This document shows, piece by piece, positions 1 through 12,400 of a stretch of DNA of 64,000 bases (position 1 is its first letter; every line of letters starts with the position of its first letter). The DNA comes from Sipunculus nudus (Eukaryota; Annelida; Sipuncula; Golfingiida; Sipunculidae), in NCBI GenBank assembly GCA_026874595.1, contig CM049315.1, positions 62,679,389-62,743,388 of the forward strand. Reading direction: 5' to 3'. The notes under the pieces were generated by a model. It ran no database searches. It was given only the letters and a program-made list of their open reading frames with translations, and was not told the DNA's origin. The position numbers and the translations under genes were made by a program.

Positions 1-2
1 TT

Positions 3-386
3 GCTTCTTTTGCAATTTTAATCTTCTATTTTGCACAACACGATCTTGTACTACGCGAAAACCGATCTGATTTCAGCAAAAGCGACGTTTTTAACAATTT
101 CTAAATGGCCTAATGAAGCTATTTAAACGCTTCTATCGCAGTTTATATTAGCCGTTTCTGCACAAATCACGATCTTGTATTACGAAAAAACCGAGCTGAT
201 TTCTTCGTAAAAGACGTTTGTATCTGATTCTAAACGGCCTAATGAAGCTTCTGAATTGCTTCTTTTGCAATTGAAATCTGTAATTTTTGCACAACACACG
301 TTCCTGAATTAGCCAAAAACGTAGCTGATTTCGGCGAGATCGATGTTTGTACCCGGTTCTAAATGGCCTAATGGAGCTTCTGAATT
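3..386 (+). repeat. 384-bp A-B-C trimer unit
   Basis: This unit has three monomers of 126, 129 and 129 bp. A contains TTTTAATCTTCTATTTTGC. B contains TATATTAGCCGTTTCTGC. C contains CACGTTCCTGAATTAGCC. Monomer A starts again at 387. The same trimer recurs alone or in tandem at many places, with A-type starts 384 bp apart, for example 30543/30927/31311 and 41377/41761/42145. It is the smallest multi-monomer unit that repeats cleanly. Confidence 0.88.
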
Positions 387-899
387 GCTTCTTTTGCAAT
401 TTTAATCTTCTATTTTGCACAACACGATGTTGTATTACGCGAAAACCGATCTGATTTCAGCAAGAGCGACGTTTTTACCAATTTCTAAATGGCCTAATGA
501 AGCTATTAAAACGCTTCTATCGCAGTTTAAATCAGCCGTTTCGGCACAAATCACGATCTTGTATTACGAAAAAAAGAGCTGATTTCGGCGTAAAAGACGT
601 TTCTAACTGGTTCTTAATGGCCTGATGAAGCTTCTAAAACGCTTCTTTAGCAGTTTAAATCGGTCATCTTTGCACAACACACGATTTTGTATTACGTAAA
701 AAATCGAGCTGATTTCAGCAAAAACGACGTTGCTAACTGGTTCTTAATGGCCTGATGAAGCTTCTAAAAGGCTTCCTTGGCAGTTTAAATCGGTCATTTT
801 TGCACAAAACACGGTCTTGTATTACGCAAAAACCGAGCTGATTTCGGCGAAAAAGACGTTTGTATCTGGTTCTAAATGGCCTAATAAAGCTCCTGAATT

Positions 900-1010
900 G
901 ATTCTTTTGGAATTTAAATCTGCGATCTTGTATTAAGCGAAAACCTTGCTGATTTCGGCAAAAACGACGTTTGTAACTTGTTTTAAATGGCCTGATGAAG
1001 CTATTAAAAC
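900..1010 (+). repeat. Short 111-bp monomer with ~18-bp internal deletion (type F)
   Basis: This monomer runs directly from AAATCTGCG to ATCTTGTATT. Its full-length relative, for example at 9348, keeps an intervening stretch containing TTTGCACAAACACG. The monomer is 111 rather than about 129 bp. The same deletion recurs at 3717, 7438, 14379, 16290, 19107, 26174, 31826, 46273 and 51797, always after the monomer ending CTCCTGAATT and before the GCTTCATTTG monomer. It is one ancestral event copied along with its HOR and serves as a lineage marker for block copies. Confidence 0.9.
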
Positions 1011-3359
1011 GCTTCATTTGCAATTTAAACGGCCATTTTTGCACAACACACGATCTTGTAGTACGCGAAAACCGAGCTGATTGCGACGAAAACGACGATT
1101 GTAACGGGTTTTTAGTCGCCTAATGAAGTTTCTGAAACGCTTCTTTCGCAGTTTAAACTGGCCATTTTTGCACGGATCATGATCTATTATAACGCAAAAA
1201 CCGAGTCGATTTCGGCAAAAAAGATCTTTGTAACTGGTTTTAAGTGGCCTATTGAACCTTCTTAAACTCTTCTTTTGCAGTTTAAATCGGTCATCTTTGC
1301 ACAAACACGATCTTATATTACACTAAAAAATCGAGCTGATTTTAGCAAAAACGACGTAGCTTACTGGTTCTTAATGGCCTGATGAAGCTTCTAAAACGCT
1401 TCTTTCACAGTTTAAATCGGTCATCTTTGCACAAAACACGATCTTGTACTACGCAAAAACCGATCTGATTTCAGCAAGAGCGACGTTTTTACGAATTTCT
1501 AAATGGCCTAATGAAGCTATTAAAACGCTTCTATCGCAGTTTAAATCAGCCGTTTCTGCACAAATCAGGATCTTGTATTACGAAAAAAACGAGCTGATTT
1601 CGGCGTAAAAGACGTTTCTAACTGGTTCTTAATGGCCTGATGAAGCTTCTAAAATGCTTCTTAAGCAGTTTAAATCGGTCATCTTTGCACAACACACGAT
1701 TTTGTATTACGCAAAAAATCGAGCTGATTTCGGCGAAAAAGACGTTGGTATCTGGTTCTAAATGGCCTAATAAAGCACCTGAATTGATTCTTTTGCAATT
1801 TAAATCTTCAATATTTGCACAAACACGATCTTGCATTACGCAAAAAAATCGAGCTGATTTCAGCAAAAACGACGTTTCTAACTGGTTCTTAATGGCCTGA
1901 TAAAGCTTCTAAAAGGCTTCTTTCGCAGTTTAAATCGGTGATCATTGCACAAGACACGATCTTGTATTAAGCGAACACCGAGCTGATTTCGGGAAAAACG
2001 ACGTTCGTAACTTGTTCTAAATGGCCTGATGAAGCTATTAAAACGCTTCTTTCGCAGTTCAAATCGGCCATTTATTCACAACGTACGATCTTGTATAACG
2101 CGAAAATCGCGCTGAATTCGGCAAAAAACAACTTTTGTAACTGGTTGTAAATGGACAAATGAAGCTTCTAAAACGCTTCTTTCGCAGTTTAAATCGGCCA
2201 TTTTGCACAAAACACGATTTTGTATTACGCAAAAACCGAGCTGATTTTAGCAAAAACGACGTTCCTAACTGATTCTTAATGGCCTGATAAAGCTTCTTAA
2301 ACGCTTCTTTTGCAGTTTAAATCGGTCATCTTTGCACAAAACACGATTTTGTATTACGCAAAAACCGAGCTGATTTCGGCGTAAAAGATGTTTGTATCTG
2401 GTTCTAAACGGCCTAATGAAGCTTCTGAATTGCTTCTTTTGCAATTTGAATCTGCAATTTTTGCACAAGACACGATCATGAATTAGGCAAAAACCTAGCT
2501 GATTTCGGCGAGATCGATGTTTGTACCCGGTTCTAAATGGCCTAATGGAGCTTCTGAATTGCTTCTTTTGCAATTTTAATCTTCTATTTTGCACGACACG
2601 ATCTTGTACTACGCGAAAACCGATCTGATTTCAGCAAAAGCGACGTTTTTAACAATTTCTAAATGGCCTAATGAAGCTATTTAAATGCTTCTATCGCAGT
2701 TTATATTAGCCGTTTCTGCACAAATCACGATCTTGTATTACGAAAAAACCGAGCTGATTTCGTCGTAAAAGACGATTGTATCTGATTCTAAACGGCCTAA
2801 TGAAGCTTTTGAATTGCTTCTTTTGCAATTGAAATCTGTAATTTTTGCACAACACACGTTCCTGAATTAGCCAAAAACCTAGCTGATTTCGGGGAGATCG
2901 ATGTTTGTACCCGTTTCTCAATGGCCTAATGGAGCTTCTGAATTGCTTCTTTTGCAATTTTAATCTTCTATTTTGCACAACACGATCTTGTGCTACGCGA
3001 AAACCGATCTGATTTCAGCAAGAGCGACGTTTTTAACAATTTCTAAATGGCCTAATGAAGCTATTTAAACGGTTCTATCGCAGTTTATATTAGCCGTTTC
3101 TACACAGATCACGATCTTGTATTACGAAAAAACCGAGCTGATTTCGTCGTAAAAGACGTTTGTATCTGATTCTAAACGGCCTAATGAAGCTTTTGAATTG
3201 CTTCTTTTGCAATTGAAATCTGTTATTCTTGCACAACACACGTTCCTGAATTAGCCAGAAACCTAGCTGATTTCAGCAAGAGCGACGTTTTTACCAATTT
3301 CTAAATGGCCTAATGAAGCTATTAAAACGCTTCTAACGCAGTTTTAATGAGCCGTTTCT

Positions 3360-6300
3360 GCACAAATCACGATCTTGTATTACGAAAAAAACTAGCTGAT
3401 TTCGGCATAAAAGACGTTTCTAACTGGTTCTTAATGGCCTGATGAAGCTTCTAAAACGCTTCTTTAGCAGTTTAAATCGGTCATCTTTGCACAACACACG
3501 ATTTTGTATTACGCAAAAAATCGAGCTGATTTCAGCAAAAACGACGTTGCTAACTGGTTCTAAATGGCCTGATGAAGCTTCTAAAAGGCTTCCTTGGCAG
3601 TCGAAATCGGTCATCTTTGCACAAAACACGATGTTGTATTACGCAAAAACCGATCTGATTTCGGCGAAAAAGACGTTGGTATCTGGTTCTAAATGGCCTA
3701 ATAAAGCTCCTGAATTGATTCTTTTGGAATTTAAATCTGCGATCTTGTATTAAGCGAAAACCTTGCTGATTTCGGCAAAAACGACGTTTGTAACTTGTTT
3801 TAAATGGCCTGATGAAGCTATTAAAACGCTTCATTTGCAATTTAAACGGCCATTTTTGCACAACACACGATCTTGTAGTACGCAAAAACCGAGCTGATTG
3901 CGACGAAAACGACAATTGTAACGGGTTTTAAGTCGCCTAATGAAGTTTCTGAAACGCTTCTTTCGCAGTTTAAACTGGCCTTTTTGCACGGATCATGATC
4001 TATTATAACGCAAAAACCGAGTCGATTTCGGCAAAAAAGATCTTTGTAACTGGTTTAAGTGGCCTATTGAACCTTCTTAAACTCTTCTTTTGCAGTTTAA
4101 ATCGGTCATCTTTGCACAAACACGATCTTATATTACACTAAAAAATCGAGCTGATTTTAGCAAAAACGACGTTGCTAACTGGTTCTTAATGGCCTGATGA
4201 AGCTTCTAAAACGCTTCTTTCGCAGTTTAAATCGGTGATCATTGCACAAGACACGATCTTATATAAAGCGAACACCGAGCTGATTTCGGGAAAAACGACG
4301 TTCGTAACTTGTTCTAAATGGCCTGATGAAGCTATTAAAACGCTTCTTTCGCAGTTCAAATCGGCCATTTATTCACAACGTACGATCTTGTATAACGCGA
4401 AAATCGCGCTGATTTCGGCAAAAACGACATTTGTAACTGGTTCTAAATGGCCTAATGAAGTTTCTCAAACGCTTCTTTTGCAGTTTAAATCGATCATCTT
4501 TGCACAACACACGATCTTATATTACGCAAAAAAAACCAAGCTGATTTCAGCAAAAACGACGTTCCTAACTGATTCTTAATGGCCTGAAAAAGCTTCTTAA
4601 ACGCTTCTTTTGCAGTTTAAATCGGTCATCTTTGCACAAAACACGATTTTGTATTACGCAAAAACCGAGCTGATTTCGGCGTAAAAGATGTTTGTATCTG
4701 GTTCTAAACGGCCTAATGAAGCTTCTGAATTGCTTCTTTTGCAATTTTAATCTGCAATTTTTGCACAACACACGATCATGAATTAGGCAAAAACCTAGCT
4801 GATTTCGGCGAGATCGATGTTTGTACCTGGTTCTAAATGGCCTAATGGAGCTTCTGAATTGCTTCTTTTGCAATTTTAATCTTCTATTTTGCACAACACG
4901 ATCTTGTACTACGCGAAAACCGATCTGATTTCAGCAAAAGCGACGTTTTTAACAATTTCTAAATGGCCTAATGAAGCTATTTAAACGCTTCTATCGCAGT
5001 TTATATTAGCCGTTTCTGCACAAATCACGATCTTGTATTACGAAAAAACCGAGCTGATTTCGTCGTAAAAGACGTTTGTATCTGATTCTAAACGGCCTCA
5101 TGAAGCTTTTGAATTGCTTCTTTTGCAATTGAAATCTGTAATTTTTGCACAACACACGTTCCTGAATTAGCCAAAAACCTAGCTGATTTCGGCGAGATCG
5201 ATGTTTGAACCCGGTTCTAAATGGCCTAATGGAGCTTCTGAATTGCTTCTTTTGCAATTTTAATCTTCTATTTTGCACAACACGATGTTGTATTACGCGA
5301 AAACCGATCGGATTTCAGCAAGAGCGACGTTTTTACCAATTTCTAAATGGCCTAATGAAGCTATTAAAACGCTTCTATCGCAGTTTAAATCAGCCGTTTC
5401 TGCACAAATCACGATCTTGTATTACGAAAAAAAGAGCTGATTTCGGCGTAAAAGACGTTTCTAACTGGTTCTTAATAGCCTGATGAAGCTTCTAAAACGC
5501 TTCCTTAGCAGTTTAAATCGGTCATCTGTGCACAACACACGATTTTGTATTACGCAAAAAATCGAGCTGATTTCAGCAAAAACGACGTTGCTAACTGGTT
5601 CTTAATGGCCTGATGAAGCTTCTAAAAGGCTTCCTTGGCAGTTGAAATCGGTCATCTTTGCACAAAACACGGTCTTGTATTACGCAAAAACCGAGCTGAT
5701 TTCGGCGAAAAAGACGTTGGTATCTGGTTCTAAATGGCCTAATAAAGCTCCTGAATTGATTCTTTTGCAATTTAAATCTGCAATATTTGCACAAACACGA
5801 TCTTGCATTACGCAAAAAAATCGAGCTGATTTCAGCAAAAACGACGTTTCTAACTGGTTCTTAATGGCCTGATGAAGCTTCTAAAACGCTTCTTTCACAG
5901 TTTAAATCGGTGATCATTGCAAAAGACACGATCTTGTTTAAAGCGAAAAACGAGCTGATTTCGGCAAAAACGACGTTTGTAACTTGTTTTAAATGGCCTG
6001 ATGAAGCTATTAAAACGCTTCATTTGCAATTTAAACGGCCATTTTTGCACAACACACGATCTTGTAGTACGCGAAAACCGAGCTGATTGCGACGAAAACG
6101 ACCATTGTAACGGGTTTTAAATCGCCTAATGAAGTTTCTGAAACGCTTCTTTCGCAGTTTAAACTGGCCATTTTTGCACGGATCATGATCTATTATAACG
6201 CAAAAACCGAGTCGATTTCGGCAAAAAAGATCTTTGTAACTGGTTTAAGTGGCCTATTGAACCTTCTTAAACTCTTCTTTTGCAGTTTAAATCGGTCATC

Positions 6301-6680
6301 TTTGCACAAACACGATCTTATATTACACTAAAAAATCGAGCTGATTTTAGGAAAAACGACGTTGCTAACTGGTTCTTAATGGCCTGATGAAGCTTCTAAA
6401 ACGCTTCTTTCGCAGTTTAAATCGGTGATCATTGCACAAGACACGATCTTGTATAAAGCGAACACCGAGCTGATTTCGGGAAAAACGACGTTCGTAAATT
6501 GTTCTCAATGGCCTGATGAAGCTACTAAAACGCTTCTTTCGCAGTTCAAATCGGCCATTTATTCACAACGTACGATCTTGTATAACGCGAAAATCGCGCT
6601 GATTTCGGCAAAAACGACTTTTGTAACTGGTTGTTAATGGACAAATGAAGCTTCTAAAACGCTTCTTTCGCAGTTTAAAT
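3360..6680 (+). repeat. HOR block copy, partner 22,457 bp downstream
   Basis: The sequence realigns at a constant displacement of 22,457 bp with about 25817-29137. Its first kilobase overlaps the end of the block that also has a copy at 15391-19880, so that part exists at least three times (about 3.4, 18.8 and 25.8 kb). The match fails near 6681, where this copy enters the monomer with AAATCGGCCATTTTGCAC and the partner enters the monomer with AAACTGGCC. Some local differences (around 5945 and 6020) show the copies are not fully homogenised. Confidence 0.82.
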
Positions 6681-8192
6681 CGGCCATTTTGCACAAAACA
6701 GAATCCTATATTACGCAAAAACCGAGCTGATTTCGGCCAAAAAACGACATTTGTAACTTGTTCTAAATGGCCTAATGAAGTTTCTCAAACGCTTCTTTTG
6801 CAGTTTAAATCGATCATCTTTGCACAACACACGATCTTATATTACGCAAAAAATCGAGCTGATTTCAGCAAAAACGACGTTCCTAACTGATTCTTAATGG
6901 TCTGATAAAGCTTCTTAAACGCTTCTTTTGCAGTTTAAATCGGTCATCTTTGCACAAAACACGATTTTGTATGACGCAAAAACCGATCTGATTTCAGCAA
7001 GAGCGACGTTTTTACCAATTTCTAAATGGCCTAATGAAGCTATTAAAACGCTTCTATCGCAGTTTAAATCAGCCGTTTCTGCACAAATCACGATCTTGTA
7101 TTACGAAAAAAACGAGCTGATTTCGGCATAAAAGACGTTTCTAACTGGTTCTTAATGGCCTGATGAAGCTTCTAAAACGCTTCTTTAGCAGCTTAAATCG
7201 GTCATCTTTGCACAACACACGATTTGGTATTACGCAAAAAATCGAGCTGATTTCAGCAAAAACGACGTTGCTAACTGGTTCTTAATGGCCCGATGAAGCT
7301 TCTAAAAGGCTTCCTTGGCAGTTGAAATCGGTCATCTTTGCACAAAACACGGTCTTGTATTACGCAAAAACCGATCTGATTTCGGCGAAAAAGACGTTGG
7401 TATCTGGTTCTAAATGGCCTAATAAAGCTCCTGAATTGATTCTTTTGGAATTTAAACCTGCGATCTTGTATTTAGCGAAAACCTTGCTGATTTCGGCAAA
7501 AACGACGTTTGTAACTTGTTTTAAATGGCCTGATGAAGCTATTAAAACGCTTCATTTGCAATTTAAACGGCCATTTTTGCACAACACACGATCTTGTAGT
7601 ACGCGAAAACCGAGCTAACTGCGGCGAAAACGACTTTTGTAACGGGTTTTAAGTCGCCTAATGAAGTTTCTGAAACGCTTCTTTCGCAGTTTAAACTGGC
7701 CATTCCTGCACAAATCATGATCTATTATAACGCAAAATCCGAGTCGATTTCGGCAAAAAAGATCTTTGTAACTGGTTTTAAGTGGCCTATTGAAGCTTCT
7801 TAAACTCTTCTTTTGCAGTTTAAATCGGTCATTTTTGCACAAACACGATCTTATATTACGCTGAATAATCGAGCTGATTTCAGCAAAAACGACGTTTCTA
7901 ACTGGTTCTTAATGGCCTGATGAAGTTTCTAAAATGCTTATTTAGCAGTTTTAATCGGTGATATTTGCCCAACACACGATCTTGTACTACGCAAAAACCG
8001 AGCTTATTTAAGCGAAAACGACGGTTGTAACGGGTTTAAGTCGACTAATGAAGCTATTGAATCGCTTCTTTCCCAGTTTAAATCGGTCATCTTTGCACAA
8101 CACACGATTTTGTATTACGCAAAAACCGAGCTGATTTCGGCGTAAAAGATGTTTGTATCTGGTTCTAAACGGCCTAATGAAGCTTCTGAATT

Positions 8193-8450
8193 GCTTCTTT
8201 TGCAATTTAAATCTGCAATTTTTGCACAACACACGATCATGAATTAGGCAAAAACCTAGCTGATTTAGGCGAGATCGATGTTTCTACCCGGTTCTAAATG
8301 GCCTAATGGAGCTTCTGAATTGCTTCTTTTGCAATTTAAATCTGCAATTTTTGCACAACACACGATCATGAATTAGGCAAAAACCTAGCTGATTTCGGCG
8401 AGATCGATGTTTGTACCCGGTTCTAAATGGCCTAATGGAGCTTCTGAATT
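8193..8450 (+). repeat. Tandem pair of R-type monomers (129 bp x 2)
   Basis: Two adjacent monomers starting at 8193 and 8322 both carry CACGATCATGAATTAGGC and GGCGAGATCGATGTTT and differ at only a few bases. Other HOR copies, for example around 2433 and 17823, have a single R monomer at this place. The extra one is a local monomer duplication, and it is also present in the partner block near 15135-15392. Confidence 0.85.
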
Positions 8451-8705
8451 GCTTCTTTTGCAATTTTAATCTTCTATTTTGCACAACACGATCTTGTACT
8501 ACGCGAAAACCGATCTGATTTCAGCAAAAGCGACGTTTTTAACAATTTCTAAATGGCCTAATGAAGCTATTTAAACGCTTCTATCGCAGTTTATATTAGC
8601 CGTTTCTGCACAAATCACGATCTTGTATTACGAAAAAACCGAGCTGATTTCGTCGTAAAAGACGTTTGTATCTGATTCTAAACGGCCTAATGAAGCTTCT
8701 GAATT

Positions 8706-8834
8706 GCTTCTTTTGCAATTGAAATCTGTAATTTTTGCACAACACACGTTCCTGAATTAGCCAAAAACCGAGCTGATTTCGGCGTAAAAGATGTTTGTAT
8801 CTGGTTCTAAACGGCCTAATGAAGCTTCTGAATT
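8706..8834 (+). repeat. Chimeric C/Q monomer (probable conversion tract)
   Basis: The monomer begins as type C (GCAATTGAAATCTG, then CACGTTCCTGAATTAGCC) but from about 8768 reads as type Q (GGCGTAAAAGATGTTTG, TCTAAACGGCC). It returns to the expected neighbour at 8835. Flanking monomers on both sides still align with the partner block 6,942 bp away, so only an internal segment has been replaced. Confidence 0.8.
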
Positions 8835-9347
8835 GCTTCTTTTGCAATTTTAATCTTCTATTTTGCACAACACGATGTTGTATTACGCGAAAACCGATCT
8901 GATTTCAGCAAGAGCGACGTTTTTACCAATTTCTAAATGGCCTAATGAAGCTATTAAAACGCTTCTATCGCAGTTTAAATCAGCCGTTTCGGCACAAATC
9001 ACGATCTTGTATTACGAAAAAAAGAGCTGATTTCGGCGTAAAAGACGTTTCTAACTGGTTCTTAATGGCCTGATGAAGCTTCTAAAACGCTTCTTTAGCA
9101 GTTTAAATCGGTCATCTTTGCACAACACACGATTTTGTATTACGTAAAAAATCGAGCTGATTTCAGCAAAAACGACGTTGCTAACTGGTCCTTAATGGCC
9201 TGATGAAGCTTCTAAAAGGCTTCCTTGGCAGTTTAAATCGGTCATTTTTGCACAAAACACGGTCTTGTATTACGCAAAAACCGAGCTGATTTCGGCGAAA
9301 AAGACGTTTGTATCTGGTTCTAAATGGCCTAATAAAGCTCCTGAATT

Positions 9348-9477
9348 GATTCTTTTGCAATTTAAATCTGCAATATTTGCACAAACACGATCTTGCATTA
9401 CGCAAAAAAATCGAGCTGATTGCGACGAAAACGACGATTGTAACGGGTTTTAAGTCGCCTAATGAAGTTTCTGAAAC
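9348..9477 (+). repeat. Chimeric F2/G monomer at an HOR junction
   Basis: The first half matches the full-length F2 monomer (GCAATATTTGCACAAACACG). The second half matches type G (TTGCGACGAAAACGACGATTG). The switch falls in the shared word GAGCTGATT at about 9414-9422, and the intermediate monomer normally found between F2 and G (as at 11284-11412) is missing. This is the expected product of an unequal exchange kept in register. Confidence 0.82.
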
Positions 9478-12400
9478 GCTTCTTTCGCAGTTTAAACTGG
9501 CCATTTTTGCACGGATCATGATCTATTATAACGCAAAAACCGAGTCGATTTCGGCAAAAAAGATCTTTGTAACTGGTTTTAAGTGGCCTATTGAACCTTC
9601 TTAAACTCTTCTTTTGCAGTTTAAATCGGTCATCTTTGCACAAACACGATCTTATATTACACTAAAAAATCGAGCTGATTTTAGCAAAAACGACGTTGCT
9701 AACTGGTTCTTAATGGCCTGATGAAGCTTCTAAAACGCTTCTTTCACAGTTTAAATCGGTCATCTTTGCACAAAACACGATCTTGTATTACGCAAAAACC
9801 GATCTGATTTCAGCAAGAGCGACGTTTTTACGAATTTCTAAATGGCCTAATGAAGCTATTAAAACGCTTCTATCGCAGTTTAAATCAGCCGTTTCTGCAC
9901 AAATCAGGATCTTGTATTACGAAAAAAACGAGCTGATTTCGGCGTAAAAGACGTTTCTAACTGGTTCTTAATGGCCTGATGAAGCTTCTAAAATGCTTCT
10001 TAAGCAGTTTAAATCGGTCATCTTTGCACAACACACGATTTTGTATTACGCAAAAAATCGAGCTGATTTCGGCGAAAAAGACGTTGGTATCTGGTTCTAA
10101 ATGGCCTAATAAAGCACCTGAATTGATTCTTTTGCAATTTAAATCTTCAATATTTGCACAAACACGATCTTGCATTACGCAAAAAAATCGAGCTGATTTC
10201 AGCAAAAACGACGTTTCTAACTGGTTCTTAATGGCCTGATAAAGCTTCTAAAAGGCTTCTTTCGCAGTTTAAATCGGTGATCATTGCACAAGACACGATC
10301 TTGTATAAAGCGAACACCGAGCTGATTTCGGGAAAAACGACGTTCGTAACTTGTTCTAAATGGCCTGATGAAGCTATTAAAACGCTTCTTTCGCAGTTTA
10401 AATCGGCCATTTTGCACAAAACACGATTTTGTATTACGCAAAAACCGAGCTCATTTCAGCAAAAACGACGTTCCTAACTGATTCTTAATGGCCTGATAAA
10501 GCTTCTTAAACGCTTCTTTTGCAGTTTAAATCGGTCATCTTTGCACAAAACACGATTTTGTATTACGCAAAAACCGAGCTGATTTCGGCGTAAAAGATGT
10601 TTGTATCTGGTTCTAAACGGCCTAATGAAGCTTCTGAATTGCTTCTTTTGCAATTTTAATCTTCTATTTTGCACAACACGATGTTGTATTACGCGAAAAC
10701 CGATCTGATTTCAGCAAGAGCGACGTTTTTACCAATTTCTAAATGGCCTAATGAAGCTATTAAAACGCTTCTATCGCAGTTTAAATCAGCCGTTTCGGCA
10801 CAAATCACGATCTTGTATTACGAAAAAAAGAGCTGATTTCGGCGTAAAAGACGTTTCTAACTGGTTCTTAATGGCCTGATGAAGCTTCTAAAACGCTTCT
10901 TTAGCAGTTTAAATCGGTCATCTTTGCACAACACACGATTTTGTATTACGTAAAAAATCGAGCTGATTTCAGCAAAAACGACGTTGCTAACTGGTTCTTA
11001 ATCGCCTGATGAAGCTTCTAAAAGGCTTCCTTGGCAGTTTAAATCGGTCATTTTTGCACAAAACACGGTCTTGTATTACGCAAAAACCGAGCTGATTTCG
11101 GCGAAAAAGACGTTTGTATCTGGTTCTAAATGGCCTAATAAAGCTCCTGAATTGATTCTTTTGCAATTTAAATCTGCAATATTTGCACAAACACGATCTT
11201 GCATTACGCAAAAAAATCGAGCTGATTTCAGCAAAAACGACGTTTCTAACTGGTTCTTAATGGCCTGATGAAGCTTCTAAAACGCTTCTTTCACAGTTTA
11301 AATCGGTGATCATTGCACAAGACACGATCTTGTTTAAAGCGAAAACCGAGCTGATTTCGGCAAAAACGACGTTTGTAACTTGTTTTAAATGGCCTGATGA
11401 AGCTATAAAAATGCTTAATTTGCAATTTAAACGGCCATTTTTGCACAACACACGATCTTGTAGTACGCGAAAACCGAGCTGATTGCGACGGAAACGACGA
11501 TTGTAACGGGTTTTAAGTCGCCTAATGAAGTTTCTGAAACGCTTCTTTCGCAGTTTAAACTGGCCATTTTTGCACGGATCATGATCTATTATAACGCAAA
11601 AACCGAGTCGATTTCGGCAAAAAAGATCTTTGTAACTGGTTTTAAGTGGCCTATTGAACCTTCTTAAACTCTTCTTTTGCAGTTTAAATCGGTCATCTTT
11701 GCACAAACACGATCTTATATTACACTAAAAAATCGAGCTGATTTTAGCAAAAACGACGTTGCTAACTGGTTCTTAATGGCCTGATGAAGCTTCTAAAACG
11801 CTTCTTTCACAGTTTAAATCGGTCATCTTTGCACAAAACACGATCTTGTATTACGCAAAAACCGATCTGATTTCAGCAAGAGCGACGTTTTTACGAATTT
11901 CTAAATGGCCTAATGAAGCTATTAAAACGCTTCTATCGCAGTTTAAATCAGCCGTTTCTGCACAAATCAGGATCTTGTATTACGAAAAAAACGAGCTGAT
12001 TTCGGCGTAAAAGACGTTTCTAACTGGTTCTTAATGGCCTGATGAAGCTTCTAAAATGCTTCTTAAGCAGTTTAAATCGGTCATCTTTGCACAACACACG
12101 ATTTTGTATTACGCAAAAAATCGAGCTGATTTCGGCGAAAAGACGTTGGTATCTGGTTCTAAATGGCCTAATAAAGCACCTGAATTGATTCTTTTGCAAT
12201 TTAAATCTTCAATATTTGCACAAACACGATCTTGCATTACGCAAAAAAATCGAGCTGATTTCAGCAAAAACGACGTTTCTAACTGGTTCTTAATGGCCTG
12301 ATAAAGCTTCTAAAAGGCTTCTTTCGCAGTTTAAATCGGTGATCATTGCACAAGACACGATCTTGTATAAAGCGAACACCGAGCTGATTTCGGGAAAAAC

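Larger units (their letters stand above)
1..4490 (+). repeat. Large HOR block, copy 1 (partner at 15391-19880)
   Basis: From the first base of the window this block matches the sequence 15,390 bp downstream without an indel that I noticed. I saw six single-base differences by eye: 1449, 1459, 1493, 2469, 3345 and 4457, against 16839, 16849, 16883, 17859, 18735 and 19847. Identity is thus about 99.9% over 4.49 kb. The match ends inside a monomer near 4490, where this copy continues with one monomer type and the partner switches to another. The block probably begins before the window. Monomer order includes A, B, C, A, B', D, E, the short F, then G to Q, R and A again. Confidence 0.9.
6875..9355 (+). 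repeat. HOR block copy, partner 6,941 bp downstream
   Basis: This block aligns with 13816-16297. Displacement is 6,941 bp up to about 8034, where one T of a TTTT run is missing here (GGGTTTAAG against GGGTTTTAAG near 14973), and 6,942 bp afterwards. Within it, the monomer at 8706-8834 differs from its partner only in its middle part. The relationship ends at the monomer starting 9348, where this copy has a full-length monomer and the partner has the 111-bp deletion form. Confidence 0.85.
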
